Shown here piece by piece: positions 17,519 through 26,774 of a DNA stretch of 64,000 nucleotides. Location of the stretch: contig NZ_CP045178.1 of the NCBI RefSeq assembly GCF_009296025.1, positions 1,240,001 to 1,304,000 on the forward strand, read 5' to 3'. A program made the position numbers and the translations under genes. Positions within the stretch are counted from its first letter, which is position 1, and the number at the start of each line of letters is the position of its first letter. The notes beneath the pieces were generated by a model. The model saw only the letters and a program-made list of their open reading frames with translations, was not told the DNA's origin and ran no database searches. The stretch is from Streptomyces tsukubensis (GTDB lineage: Bacteria > Actinomycetota > Actinomycetes > Streptomycetales > Streptomycetaceae).

Positions 17519-18271
17519 TCAGGCGTCGACCTTCTCCATGACCTCGTCGGAGACGTCGAAGTTGGCGAAGACGTTCTGCACGTCGTCGCTGTCCTCCAGC
17601 GCGTCGATGAGCTTGAAGATCTTGCGGGCGCCGTCCTCGTCCAGCTCGACCTGCATGGTCGGAACGAAGTTGGCGTCGGCCGAGTCGTAGTCGATGCCGG
17701 CCTCCTGGAGGGCGGTGCGGACCGCGACCAGGTCGGTGGCCTCGCTCAGCACCTCGTAGGACTCCCCGAGGTCGTTGACCTCCTCGGCGCCCGCGTCGAG
17801 CACGGCGCCCAGCACGTCGTCCTCGCCCAGTTCGGCCTTGGGGACGATCACGACGCCCTTGCGGTGGAACAGGTACGACACCGAGCCCGGGTCGGCCATC
17901 GAGCCGCCGTTGCGCGTCATGGCGACGCGGACGTCGGAGGCGGCACGGTTGCGGTTGTCCGTCAGACACTCGATGAGCACCGCGACGCCGTTCGGCCCGT
18001 ACCCCTCATACATGATCGTCTCGTAGTCGGCGCCACCCGCTTCGAGGCCGGCGCCGCGCTTGAGCGCGGAGTCGATGTTCTTGTTGGGGACGGACTGCTT
18101 CTTCGCCTTCTGGACGGCGTCGAAGAGCGTGGGGTTGCCCTCGATGTCGGCGCCGCCCATACGCGCCGCGACCTCGATGTTCTTGATCAGCTTCGCGAAG
18201 AGTTTGCCGCGCTTGGCGTCGATCACGGCCTTCTTGTGCTTCGTCGTCGCCCATTTAGAGTGGCCGGACAT
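17519..18271 (-). CDS. yebC: YebC/PmpR-family protein
   Basis: 250 residues; begins [25 protein letters not shown], the family signature, with [28 protein letters not shown] following. YebC proteins have been described as transcriptional regulators and, more recently, as helpers of ribosomes at proline stretches; in Streptomyces the role is not fixed. ATG at 18271 with AAGGAG upstream. Upstream of ruvC, the classical arrangement. Confidence 0.93.
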   Translation of the reverse strand: MSGHSKWATTKHKKAVIDAKRGKLFAKLIKNIEVAARMGGADIEGNPTLFDAVQKAKKQSVPNKNIDSALKRGAGLEAGGADYETIMYEGYGPNGVAVLIECLTDNRNRAASDVRVAMTRNGGSMADPGSVSYLFHRKGVVIVPKAELGEDDVLGAVLDAGAEEVNDLGESYEVLSEATDLVAVRTALQEAGIDYDSADANFVPTMQVELDEDGARKIFKLIDALEDSDDVQNVFANFDVSDEVMEKVDA

Positions 18272-18319
18272 CTGCCTGTCTCCTTCGCGTTACCAATCTC
18301 CGTACGAACGCCAGAGATC

Positions 18320-18955
18320 CTACCGGGGTCCGGTACGGATCCTCTCCCTGACCATCCCGGCGAAGAGCCCGTGCACCCGTGGATCGCCGGTCAGCTCGGG
18401 GTGGAAGGAGGTCGCGAGGACCGGGCCCCGGCGTACGGCGACGATGTGCCCGCCGTGCTCGGCCAGGATCTCGACCTCCGCGCCGACCGACTCCACCCAG
18501 GGGGCGCGGATGAAGACCCCGGCCACGGGGCCGCCCGCCACCCCCTTGACGTCGACGGCGGCCTCGAAGGACTCGTTCTGCCGGCCGAAGGCGTTGCGAC
18601 GGACGATCATGTCGAGGCCGCCGAAGGTCTCCTGGCCCGAGCGCGGGTCGAGGATCTTGTCGGCGAGCATGATCAGTCCCGCGCAGCTCCCGTAGACGGG
18701 CAGACCCTCCGCGATCCGCTCACGCAAGGGCTCCATCAGGCCGAAGAGCGTAGCCAGTCTGGAGATCGTGGTGGACTCGCCGCCCGGTACGACCAGGCCG
18801 TCCACCGTGTCGAGTTCCACCGTCCCGCGTACGGTCCTCGCCTCGACGTCCGAAGCGGTCAGCGCCGCCATGTGCTCGCGCACATCGCCCTGGAGCGCGA
18901 GGACCCCGATCACGGGCCGACGTGTGGCCTCGGGATCACCAGCCGCGGTTGGCAT
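18320..18955 (-). CDS. pdxT: pyridoxal 5'-phosphate synthase glutaminase subunit PdxT
   Basis: 211 residues. Class I glutamine amidotransferase: [14 protein letters not shown] at residue 15, catalytic Cys in [12 protein letters not shown] and the His-Glu pair in [13 protein letters not shown]. It supplies ammonia to PdxS. Start ATG 18955 gives a 14-residue extension before the conserved core and overlaps pdxS by 20 nt, implying coupled translation. Confidence 0.95.
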   Translation of the reverse strand: MPTAAGDPEATRRPVIGVLALQGDVREHMAALTASDVEARTVRGTVELDTVDGLVVPGGESTTISRLATLFGLMEPLRERIAEGLPVYGSCAGLIMLADKILDPRSGQETFGGLDMIVRRNAFGRQNESFEAAVDVKGVAGGPVAGVFIRAPWVESVGAEVEILAEHGGHIVAVRRGPVLATSFHPELTGDPRVHGLFAGMVRERIRTGPR

Positions 18956-19862
18956 ACCGCTCGCTCTCGGGCAGGGTGTCGCAGTTGATGCCGACCATGG
19001 CCTCGCCGAGGTCCCGAGAGGCGTCCGCGACCACCTTCGGGTCGTCGTGGAACGTGGTCGCCTTCACGATCGCCGCGGCACGCTTCGCGGGGTCGCCCGA
19101 CTTGAAGATGCCGGAGCCGACGAAGACGCCCTCGGCGCCGAGCTGACGCATGAGAGCGGCGTCGGCAGGGGTGGCGACGCCGCCCGCGGAGAAGAGCACG
19201 ACAGGGAGCCTGCCGAGTGACGCGACCTCGCTGACCAGCTCGTACGGGGCACGCAGCTCCTTGGCGGCGGCGTACAGCTCGTGGTGGTCGCACCCGCGCA
19301 GACGGGCGATCTCGGACTTGATCTGGCGCAGGTGACGCACGGCCTCGACGACGTTGCCCGTGCCCGCCTCGCCCTTGGAGCGGATCATGGCCGCGCCCTC
19401 GGCGATACGGCGCAGGGCCTCACCCAGATTGGTGGCGCCGCAGACGAAGGGGGTGGTGAAGGACCACTTGTCGGAGTGGTTGACCTCGTCGGCGGGGGTC
19501 AGCACCTCGGACTCGTCGATGTAGTCGACGCCGAGGGACTGGAGTACCTGTGCCTCCACGAAGTGGCCGATCCGCGACTTCGCCATGACCGGGATGGAGA
19601 CGGCCCCGATGATGGAGTCGATCATGTCGGGGTCGGACATCCTGGCGACGCCGCCGTCCTTGCGGATGTCGGCGGGCACGCGCTCCAGGGCCATGACCGC
19701 GACGGCGCCCGCGTCCTCGGCGATCTTCGCCTGCTCCGGGGTGACCACATCCATGATCACGCCGCCCTTGAGCTGTTCCGCCATACCGCGCTTCACCCGC
19801 ACGGTGCCCGTCCCGGCGCTCTCGGCGGTGGGCGCGGGCGTATTCGAAGGAGTGCTTGACAC
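18936..19862 (-). CDS. pdxS: pyridoxal 5'-phosphate synthase lyase subunit PdxS
   Basis: 308 residues; condenses ribose 5-phosphate, glyceraldehyde 3-phosphate and ammonia into PLP. Core starts [23 protein letters not shown]; the Schiff-base lysine lies in [13 protein letters not shown] and the phosphate loop is [17 protein letters not shown] start at 19862 with GAGGT upstream. First gene of the pdxS-pdxT pair. Confidence 0.97.
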   Translation of the reverse strand: MSSTPSNTPAPTAESAGTGTVRVKRGMAEQLKGGVIMDVVTPEQAKIAEDAGAVAVMALERVPADIRKDGGVARMSDPDMIDSIIGAVSIPVMAKSRIGHFVEAQVLQSLGVDYIDESEVLTPADEVNHSDKWSFTTPFVCGATNLGEALRRIAEGAAMIRSKGEAGTGNVVEAVRHLRQIKSEIARLRGCDHHELYAAAKELRAPYELVSEVASLGRLPVVLFSAGGVATPADAALMRQLGAEGVFVGSGIFKSGDPAKRAAAIVKATTFHDDPKVVADASRDLGEAMVGINCDTLPESERYANRGW

Positions 19863-19993
19863 GGAGGACCTCGCTCGGGAACTCGGGAAGAAGAACAACG
19901 ACACTCCCGAGGAAACGCTTCACCAGCAGGCCACGGCAAGGGCCAATGGGGAGACGGTGGCTCGTTTTGCGGGCGGTCCTGCGCCTGGGCTGA

Positions 19994-20043
19994 TCCCGCG
20001 TCTGGCGGGTTCCCGCGTCTGGCGGGTTCCTGCGCCTTGCAGG
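19994..20043. repeat. 17-nt-spaced tandem mini-hairpins upstream of pdxS
   Basis: TCCCGCGTCTGGCGGGT is tandemly duplicated (19994-20010 and 20011-20027). Each copy folds as CCCGC-gtctg-GCGGG. A third, diverged unit (20029-20043) keeps the fold with a compensatory change, CCTGC-gcctt-GCAGG. It lies between the LemA-like gene and pdxS. Confidence 0.75.
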
Positions 20044-20116
20044 TCCCGTGCCTGGCAGCTCCGCCGGAGGTTCCTCTGCCGAGCCCCCCGGATCTTCGGC
20101 GCCCCAGGAGCGCCCC

Positions 20117-20662
20117 TCAGTTCATCGGACGATCGGCCAGAGCGACCGGCGGTTCGTCGTCCATCTCGAAGGCCAGAGGGAACGGGGCGTGGCCCGCCAG
20201 CCGCATCCAGCGCACGGTGCGGTGGCGGCGCAGGGCACGGGCTGCGCGTACGGCGTCGTTGTGGAAGCGCCTCGCCATGGGGACCCGCCGTACGGCCGCG
20301 GCCAGCTCACCGGCCGCGTCCTCGCCACCAGGGGCCTGCCTGACCGCCTCGACCTGCTGGGTCTCGCCGAAGACCGCGCGCAGCGCCTGGCTCAGCTCGC
20401 TCTCCGCGACTTCGCGCTGCTCCTCCTCGGACTGCCGTGCGGCGTGCGCCGCCTCGTAGAGCACGATCGAGGCCGCCGGGTCGAGCACCCCCGAGGTGGC
20501 GAGCTCCTGCGCGACGGAGGCGCGCCGCAGGAGTTGCGCGTCGAGCGCCGCGCGGGCCGCGTCGATGCGCGAGTGCAGCCGGTCGAGGCGTCCCGCGGTC
20601 CAGCTCAGGTACAGGCCGACGGCGACGAGCGCGACGACGATCCAGATCAGTGTGGAGGTCAC
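20117..20662 (-). CDS. LemA-like membrane-anchored protein, function unknown
   Basis: 181 residues. One N-terminal transmembrane helix (STLIWIVVALVAVGLYLSW), then a helical region starting RLDRLHSRIDAARAALDAQLLRRASVAQEL, which resembles the LemA family core. The rest is Glu/Arg-rich helices and a loosely conserved tail. GTG at 20662 chosen over TTG at 20671 because neither has a good ribosome site and GTG puts the helix right at the N-terminus. It lies between pimA and pdxS in the same direction. Confidence 0.65.
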   Translation of the reverse strand: MTSTLIWIVVALVAVGLYLSWTAGRLDRLHSRIDAARAALDAQLLRRASVAQELATSGVLDPAASIVLYEAAHAARQSEEEQREVAESELSQALRAVFGETQQVEAVRQAPGGEDAAGELAAAVRRVPMARRFHNDAVRAARALRRHRTVRWMRLAGHAPFPLAFEMDDEPPVALADRPMN

Positions 20663-20788
20663 GGGCGGCAAGGCTACCGGGACGGGCGCGGGGGCCCGTC
20701 ATCGCCGACGGGGCCTCCCCGCCGAAGCGTCAGTCCCAGAACGGCTGCCCTTGGCCATCCGTCCGGACCACCTGTCCGCACCACCCGT

Positions 20789-20826
20789 CCGGACCGTCAG
20801 CCCCGGACCGTCAGCCCCGGACAGTC
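20789..20826. repeat. 14-bp tandem repeat after pimA
   Basis: CCGGACCGTCAGCC is repeated 2.7 times (20789-20826), after looser CCGTCCGGACCACC copies (20758-20788). It lies just beyond the pimA stop, in the gap to the LemA-like gene. Confidence 0.7.
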
Positions 20827-20838
20827 GGTGGTTGACCG

Positions 20839-22062
20839 TCACTCCTTGGCCGCCTCCTTGGCCGTCTCCTTGGCCGTCTCCCTGGAGGCGTCCTTGGACT
20901 GTTCCTTGGACGCCAGCCCGAACCTGGCCCGCAGTCCGGTCCTCTCGTCCTCCGCGACCGACGCGGCTCCGTCGGTGACGGTCTCGTACACGGCGAGGAT
21001 GTCGGCGCCCACGGTCGACCAGTCGAACCGCCGCACATGGGCGCTGCCGCGCTCGCTCAGCTCCTGGAGGCGCGCCGGGTCACCGAGCAGCCGCACCGCG
21101 GAGTCGGCGAGCGCGTCGGCGTCCTCGTTGGCGAACAGCTCGCCCGCCTCCCCTTGGTGCAGGACCTGGGCGAACGCGTCGAGATCGCTCGCGAGGACCG
21201 GGGCGCCCGCCGACATCGCCTCCACCAGGATGATGCCGAAGCTCTCGCCCCCGGTGTTCGGGGCGACGTACAGATCGACACTGCGCAGCAGCCGCGCCTT
21301 GTCGTCGTCGCTGACCATGCCGAGGAATTCGACACGCTCGCGCATCGCCTCGGGAAGGGACGCCACGGCCTCCTCCTCGTCGCCGCGCCCCGCGACGAGC
21401 AGCCTGGTCCCCGGCCGTTCGGCGAGGATCTTCGGCAGGGCCCTCATCAGGACGGGGAGGCCCTTGCGCGGCTCGTCGATGCGGCCTATGAACCCGATCG
21501 TCCCCCCCTGCCACTCGGGCTTCGGCTCGGCGCGCGCGAAGAACGACACGTCCACGCCGTTGGGGATGACCACGGCGTCGCCGCCCAGGTGTTCGACCAG
21601 GGTGCGCCGCGCGTACTCGCTCACGGCGATCCGCGCGCTGATCTTCTCCAGCGCCGCCTGGAGGATCGGATAGGCCGCGATCATGGCGCGCGAGCGGGGG
21701 TTGGAGGTGTGGAAGGTGGCCACGATGGGGCCGCGCGCCGCCCAGCAGGTGAGCAGCCCGAGTGAGGGCGAGGTCGGCTCGTGGATGTGGATGACGTCGA
21801 AGGTGCCGTTCTGCAACCATCGCCTGACCCGCGCGGCGGAGAGGAACCCGAAGTTGAGCCGCGCGACGGAGCCGTTGTACGGCACGGGTACGGCACGCCC
21901 CGCGGAGACGACGTACGGCGGGAGGGGGGTGTCGTCGTCGGACGGGGCCAGTACCGACACCTCGTGGCCCAGCGCGATGAGGTGCGCGGCGAGGTCCCTG
22001 ATGTGGAACTGGACGCCGCCCGGCACGTCCCACGAGTAGGGGCAGACGATGCCGATCCTCAC
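20839..22062 (-). CDS. pimA: phosphatidylinositol alpha-mannosyltransferase
   Basis: 407 residues; GT4 glycosyltransferase adding the first mannose to phosphatidylinositol on the inner membrane face. GT-B features: N-terminal GIVCPYSWDVPGGVQFHIRDLAAHL, IHEPTSPSLGLL, acceptor-side TFHTSNPRSR, donor-site FIGRIDEPRKGLPVLMRAL, and EX7E motif ESFGIILVEAMSAG. The C-terminus ends in a Lys/Glu/Ala repeat tail (KETAKEAAKE) not needed for the fold. GTG at 22062 overlaps the acyltransferase stop (GTGA). Confidence 0.93.
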   Translation of the reverse strand: MRIGIVCPYSWDVPGGVQFHIRDLAAHLIALGHEVSVLAPSDDDTPLPPYVVSAGRAVPVPYNGSVARLNFGFLSAARVRRWLQNGTFDVIHIHEPTSPSLGLLTCWAARGPIVATFHTSNPRSRAMIAAYPILQAALEKISARIAVSEYARRTLVEHLGGDAVVIPNGVDVSFFARAEPKPEWQGGTIGFIGRIDEPRKGLPVLMRALPKILAERPGTRLLVAGRGDEEEAVASLPEAMRERVEFLGMVSDDDKARLLRSVDLYVAPNTGGESFGIILVEAMSAGAPVLASDLDAFAQVLHQGEAGELFANEDADALADSAVRLLGDPARLQELSERGSAHVRRFDWSTVGADILAVYETVTDGAASVAEDERTGLRARFGLASKEQSKDASRETAKETAKEAAKE

Positions 22063-23066
22063 GGGCGCCGCCCCGCGTTCGACGCGTCCTCCGCGGGGAC
22101 GGGTTCCCCGTTCGAGTACGAGGAGGCCCCGTCCTGGCGGTGCGCGCCGCCGGCCGCGTCGGGTTCCAGGTCGGCGAGCCACAGTCGTTGCAGCATGTGC
22201 CAGTCCTCCGGGTGGTCGGCGATACCCGAGGCGTAGGCGTCCGCCAGCGTCTGGGTCATGGCAGACGTCTTCTCCGCCCGATTACCTGATTCCGGTACGG
22301 GAACGGGGGCGTGCACCTGCCCCTGGAGGGCCGGCGAGTGGTCGTACCAGAGCGTCACGGGCAGGAGTGCGGCCCCGGTCTGCTGGGCCAGCATCGAGGG
22401 GCCCGCGGGCATCCTGGCCCGTTCGCCGAAGAAGGTGACCTCGACGCCGGAGGCGGAGAGGTCGCGGTCGGCGACCAGGCAGACGATGCCTCCGGCACGC
22501 AGCCGCCTGGCCAGCGTCCCGAAGGCGGCGCCGCCGGTGTGCGGCAGCACCTCCATGCCGAGGCTCTCGCGGTAGGCGACGAACCGGTCGTACAGCGTCT
22601 CCGGCTTGAGGCGCTCGGCGACGGTGGTGAAGGGCACCCCCAGCTCGGTGGTGAGCCAGGCTCCCGCGAGGTCGTAGTTGGCCATGTGCGGGAGGGCGAG
22701 AATGACGCCCTTGCCGCTCGCGCGGGCCGCGTCGAGGTGGTCGAGGCCGGTCGGTTCGAAGCCCCTGGAGATACGGCGCTTCGACCAGGCGGGGAGCCGG
22801 AAGGACTCCATCCAGTACCGGAGGTAGGACCGCATGCCCGCCTTGGACAGTTCGGCCAGCCGCTGCGGCGAGGCGCCGGGCACGACCCGCGCGAGGTTGG
22901 CCTCAAGGCGCAGTACGCCCTTGCCGCGCCGCTTCCACGTCTGGTCCGCGATGACGCGGCCGAGCCGGACTGCCACCGGCTCGGGCAGTTTCTTGACGGT
23001 GCTCCAGCCGAGACCGTAGAGCCCGTCGCTCACGCGGTCCTTGACGTCGCTCATCCGCTTCTTCAC
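22059..23066 (-). CDS. phosphatidylinositol mannoside acyltransferase
   Basis: 335 residues, HtrB/lauroyl-acyltransferase family, the PatA type that acylates the mannose of PIM. The HX4D-like motif is seen as ALPHMANYDLAGAWL, followed by GLDHLDAARASGKGVI upstream and LVADRDLSASGVEVTFFGERA downstream, the acyl-acceptor loop. GTG start at 23066, coupled to pgsA by a GTGA overlap; an alternative ATG lies at 23054. A 45-residue tail after LADLEPDA is not part of the fold. Confidence 0.9.
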   Translation of the reverse strand: MKKRMSDVKDRVSDGLYGLGWSTVKKLPEPVAVRLGRVIADQTWKRRGKGVLRLEANLARVVPGASPQRLAELSKAGMRSYLRYWMESFRLPAWSKRRISRGFEPTGLDHLDAARASGKGVILALPHMANYDLAGAWLTTELGVPFTTVAERLKPETLYDRFVAYRESLGMEVLPHTGGAAFGTLARRLRAGGIVCLVADRDLSASGVEVTFFGERARMPAGPSMLAQQTGAALLPVTLWYDHSPALQGQVHAPVPVPESGNRAEKTSAMTQTLADAYASGIADHPEDWHMLQRLWLADLEPDAAGGAHRQDGASSYSNGEPVPAEDASNAGRRP

Positions 23067-23734
23067 GAGGTCGCCTCGCTGCCCGGCCCCGCGGCGGCGG
23101 CCGCCGCGTCCGCCTCCGCCGACTCCCTGCGGACGGTCACGACGCGCTGGACCATGGTCACCAGGCTGCCCGCGGCGACTGCCCAGAGGGCGATCGGCAG
23201 GAGGATCTGGATCCCTGGCACGCCGAAGGCGTGGAACCCGGCGAGGCCCGCCGCGACCAGCGAGATCACCAGCCGCTCGGCACGTTCGACCAGGCCGTTG
23301 ACGGCCACGGGCAGGCCGATGGCCTCGCCGCGTGCCTTCGTGTACGACACCACCTGGCCGCTGGCCAGGCAGAAGATGGCGACGGCGCACAGCATGTCGT
23401 TGTCGCCCGTGCCCGCGTACCAGAGCGCGAAGCCGCCGAAGATGGCCCCGTCGGCCACCCGGTCGAGCGTCGAGTCGAGGAAGGCGCCCCAGCGGCTCGA
23501 AACGCCCGCCTGGCGTGCCATGTTGCCGTCGACCAGGTCGGAGAAGACGAAGACCGTGATGACGATCGTGCCCCAGAAGAACTCCCCGCGGGGGTAGAAG
23601 ACCAGCGCGCCCGCCACGACACCGGCTGTGCCGATGAGCGTGACCGTGTCGGGGCTGACGCCCCGCCGGAGCAGAAACGCGGCGAACGGCGTGAGGACAC
23701 GCGTGAAGAATGCACGCGCGTACTTGTTCAGCAT
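23063..23734 (-). CDS. pgsA: phosphatidylinositol phosphate synthase (CDP-alcohol transferase)
   Basis: 223 residues with about six transmembrane helices. CDP-alcohol phosphotransferase signature DLVDGNMARQAGVSSRWGAFLDSTLDRVAD holds the DG-AR-G-D-D pattern. It makes phosphatidylinositol (phosphate) for PIM synthesis. ATG at 23734 is chosen because MLNKYARAFF is the family N-terminus; the frame could start at TTG 23761. First gene of pgsA-acyltransferase-pimA. Confidence 0.92.
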   Translation of the reverse strand: MLNKYARAFFTRVLTPFAAFLLRRGVSPDTVTLIGTAGVVAGALVFYPRGEFFWGTIVITVFVFSDLVDGNMARQAGVSSRWGAFLDSTLDRVADGAIFGGFALWYAGTGDNDMLCAVAIFCLASGQVVSYTKARGEAIGLPVAVNGLVERAERLVISLVAAGLAGFHAFGVPGIQILLPIALWAVAAGSLVTMVQRVVTVRRESAEADAAAAAAGPGSEATS

Positions 23735-24375
23735 GGCCTTCCCGGGGTTCGGTGTGCCCAATGGCCCCTACGGCCACCGGCTGGCCCATCGTAGTCGCGA
23801 GGCTCCTCGGGCGATGGGCGGGCACCCGCGTGCGGCGCGCTCCGCCACCGCGACGGACCACGCGGGCGTACGCCGGGGGCGGCGCTCCGGAATCGGCCGG
23901 CGTCCGCGCTCCGAACCGGCCGAGGTCCGCGCTCCGTAACCCGCCGAGGTCCGCGCCCCGGACCACGGCGGAGTCCGCGCTCCGAACCGGCCGAGGTCCG
24001 CGCTCCGTAACCCGCCGAGGTCCGCGCCCCGGACCACGGCGGAGTCCGCGCTCCGAACCGGCCGGAGTCCGCGCTCCGTAACCCGCCGAGGTCCGCGCCC
24101 CGGACCCCGGCGGGGTGCGCGCCGGACTCGCCCCCCAGGCGTACGCCCCGGACCCGGCCGGGCCGCGCCGGACACGGCCGGAGCGCGCCCGGACCCCGTC
24201 GAGGAGTGCGCTCAGGACCCGACCGGCCCGACGTATGTCCGACGTATGGACGCGCTCCCGCGCCGGTGCCAAGCTCAGGGACACCGCGGGCGTCGCCCGA
24301 ACCGCCACAGCACGCGGCTCTCGCGTGTCCGCGCCCTCATCTCCTCACCGAGCGACACCTACGGGAGGCAAGAGC
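23735..24375. other. 641-bp divergent region between pgsA and the EF-G-like gene
   Basis: No credible gene. It holds the repeat array described separately (23902-24114), then about 100 bp of degenerate CCGGAC-rich sequence, and ends with the GGGAGG ribosome site of the EF-G-like gene. Promoters for both divergent units must lie here; I cannot place them. Confidence 0.5.
23902..24114. repeat. nine-unit 23/24-bp array in three 71-bp super-repeats
   Basis: Nine contiguous units, each starting GTCCGCGC(T/C)CCG. Three types alternate A-B-C: A has CTCCGAACCGGCC, B has CTCCGTAACCCGCC, C has CCCCGGACCACGGC. The 71-bp blocks are 23902-23972, 23973-24043 and 24044-24114; the first two blocks are identical. 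A degenerate unit precedes (23881-23901). Not coding in any convincing frame. Confidence 0.9.
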
Positions 24376-26631
24376 ATGGGCGACAAGACCAACGGACATT
24401 CCGGGGCCGCCGGCAGGGCGACGGGGGCTCCGGCCCCCTCTTTCCTGCGCAATGTGGTCCTGGTCGGCAACAGCGGCTCCGGCAAGACCACCCTCGCGGA
24501 GGCCCTGGCCATGGCCTCGGGCGCGGTCCAGCGCGCGGGCCGCGTGGAGGACGGCACCACGGTCTCCGACTACGACTCCATCGAGCACCGCAGGCAGCGT
24601 TCCGTGCAGCTCTCGCTGCTCCCCCTCGACTGGGGCGGCTACAAGATCAATCTGTTGGACGCGCCCGGCTACGCGGACTTCGTCGGGGAGTTACGGGCCG
24701 GACTGCGCGCGGCGGACGCGGCGCTCTTCGTCGTCTCCGCGACCGCGGGTGTGGACGGGGCGACCCGGATGGTGTGGGACGAATGCGCCGCCGTCTCCAT
24801 GCCGAGGGCCATCGTGATCACCCATCTGGAAGCCGCGGGATCGAGCTTCGAGCAGACGACCGAGGAGTGCGCGGAGGCGTTCGGTCCGGCAGGCGCCGAC
24901 ACGGTCCTCCCGCTCTATCTGCCGTTCCGGTCGGATCCCGCCCCGGGGGCGCCCGCCGCCGAGCGCGATCCGCGGACGACGGCGCTCGCGGGGCTGCTCT
25001 CCCGCCAGGTCCACGACTACGCGTCGGGCGAACACCGCCAGGAGGAGCCCGCGCCCGAGCGGCTCCTCGTGATCGAGGCCGCCCGCGCGCGGCTGATCGA
25101 GGGCATCATCGCCGGCAGCGAGGACGAGTCCTTGATGGACCGCTATCTCGCGGGCGAGGACATCGACTTCAAGACCCTCGTCACGGATCTGGAGCGGGCC
25201 GTGGCGCGCGGCAACTTCCATCCGGTCCTCGCCGCGGCCCCGGCCCCTGAGGGCTCAAGGCAGGGCCTCGGTACGGTCCAGCTCCTCGAACTGATCACCG
25301 GTGCCTTCCCCACCCCGGCTCAGCGTCCCGCCCCCGAGGTCACCACGGTCAGGGGCGCGCCGGTGCCCGCTCCGCTGTGCGATCCGCAGGCCCCGCTGGT
25401 CGCGGAGGTCGTGAAGACCACCTCCGACCTCTACGTGGGGCGCGTCTCGCTGGTCAGGGTCTTCTCCGGCACCCTGCGCCCCGAGGCGTCGGTGCGGGTC
25501 ACGGGACACGGCCTGCTGGTCGGTCAGGCGGGCGGGGACAGTACGGCCCCCGGGCCGGACAAGGGCGAGGGGCACGTTCTCGACGAACGGGTCGGCGCCC
25601 TCTCGACCCCCTTCGGCAAACAGCAGAACCCGCTCACCCGGTGCGGCGCGGGCGATCTGGCCTGTGTGGCAAAACTCGGCGGCGCGGAGACGGGTGACAC
25701 CCTCTCAGCCAGGGACCACCCGGTCAGGATCACGCCCTGGAACCTTCCGGAGCCGTTACTTCCGCTCGCGGTGGAGGCGCACAGCAAGACGGACGAGGAC
25801 AAGCTCTCCGGGGCGCTGGCCCGGGTCGTCGCGGAGGATCCGGTCCTGCGGCTCGAACAGAACCAGGACACCCACCAGCTCGTCCTGTGGTGTCTCGGTG
25901 AGGCGCACGCCGATGTCGTACTGGAGCGGCTGAGTACACGTTTCGGGGTCCGTGTCGACGTGGTCGAGTACCGGGTACCGCTCCGGGAGACCTTCGCCGC
26001 GCGGGCGTCGGGGCGGGGCAGGCACGTCAAGCAGTCCGGCGGGCACGGGCAGTACGCGATCTGCGAGATCGCGGTGGAGCCGCTGCCTGGCGGCTCGGGC
26101 ATCGAGTTCGTGGACAAGGTCGTGGGGGGCGCGGTGCCCAGGCAGTTCATCCCTTCGGTGGAGAAGGGGGTACGCACCCAGGCGGGCCGGGGTCTGGCCT
26201 CCGGCCATCCGCTGACCGACATCAGGGTCGTCCTGCTCGACGGCAGGTCGCACTCGGTGGACTCCTCGGACGCCGCGTTCCAGACGGCGGGGGCGCTGGC
26301 CCTGCGGGAGGCGGCGGCAGGCGCGGCCATCCATCTCCTCGAACCGGTCTGTGAGATACGGGTCGTGGTCCCCGACGCGTACGTCGGCGCCGTCATGACG
26401 GATCTCTCCGCGCGCAGGGGCAGGGTCGTGGGCACGGAACAGGCGCCGGGCGGCCGGACCTTGGTGCGCGCGGAGGCCCCGGAGATCGAGATTCAGCGCT
26501 ACGCGGTGGATCTGCGTTCGCTCTCCCACGGCACCGCGCGTTTCGGCCGTTCCTACACGAGACACGCTCCTGTGCCCGCACAGGTGTCGAACCGGCTGCG
26601 GGCTGGGCATGACTCTTCCCAGGGACCGTGA
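24376..26631 (+). CDS. EF-G-like translational GTPase (FusA2 type)
   Basis: 751 residues. P-loop GNSGSGKTT at 31-39, G3 DAPGYADF at 95-102 with Tyr in the place of the catalytic His, as in actinobacterial FusA2 proteins. The G4 motif, NKxD or TKLD, reads THLE (149-152). Domains II-V follow, including the domain IV entry GRHVKQSGGHGQYAICEIAVEPL and the domain V GTARFGRSYTRHAPVP end. Distinct from the main EF-G, which is not in this window. ATG at 24376 with GGGAGG upstream. Probably a ribosome-linked GTPase of unknown task. Confidence 0.85.
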   Translation: MGDKTNGHSGAAGRATGAPAPSFLRNVVLVGNSGSGKTTLAEALAMASGAVQRAGRVEDGTTVSDYDSIEHRRQRSVQLSLLPLDWGGYKINLLDAPGYADFVGELRAGLRAADAALFVVSATAGVDGATRMVWDECAAVSMPRAIVITHLEAAGSSFEQTTEECAEAFGPAGADTVLPLYLPFRSDPAPGAPAAERDPRTTALAGLLSRQVHDYASGEHRQEEPAPERLLVIEAARARLIEGIIAGSEDESLMDRYLAGEDIDFKTLVTDLERAVARGNFHPVLAAAPAPEGSRQGLGTVQLLELITGAFPTPAQRPAPEVTTVRGAPVPAPLCDPQAPLVAEVVKTTSDLYVGRVSLVRVFSGTLRPEASVRVTGHGLLVGQAGGDSTAPGPDKGEGHVLDERVGALSTPFGKQQNPLTRCGAGDLACVAKLGGAETGDTLSARDHPVRITPWNLPEPLLPLAVEAHSKTDEDKLSGALARVVAEDPVLRLEQNQDTHQLVLWCLGEAHADVVLERLSTRFGVRVDVVEYRVPLRETFAARASGRGRHVKQSGGHGQYAICEIAVEPLPGGSGIEFVDKVVGGAVPRQFIPSVEKGVRTQAGRGLASGHPLTDIRVVLLDGRSHSVDSSDAAFQTAGALALREAAAGAAIHLLEPVCEIRVVVPDAYVGAVMTDLSARRGRVVGTEQAPGGRTLVRAEAPEIEIQRYAVDLRSLSHGTARFGRSYTRHAPVPAQVSNRLRAGHDSSQGP

Positions 26632-26774
26632 AGGGAGATCGTCCCCCGTCAGCCAAGACGTCGTCATCCGGCCGTCCGGTGACGCGGAGCGTAGAGACGG
26701 ATACGCTGATGAACTGATCAACAGGTGTGCGCGGCGCTGAAGTCGGGAATGCACGCGACAGCGAGTGCCCGACG

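Noticed and set aside
23902..24114. CRISPR-like array
   Set aside because: Units are contiguous with no unique spacers, and no cas genes are in the window.
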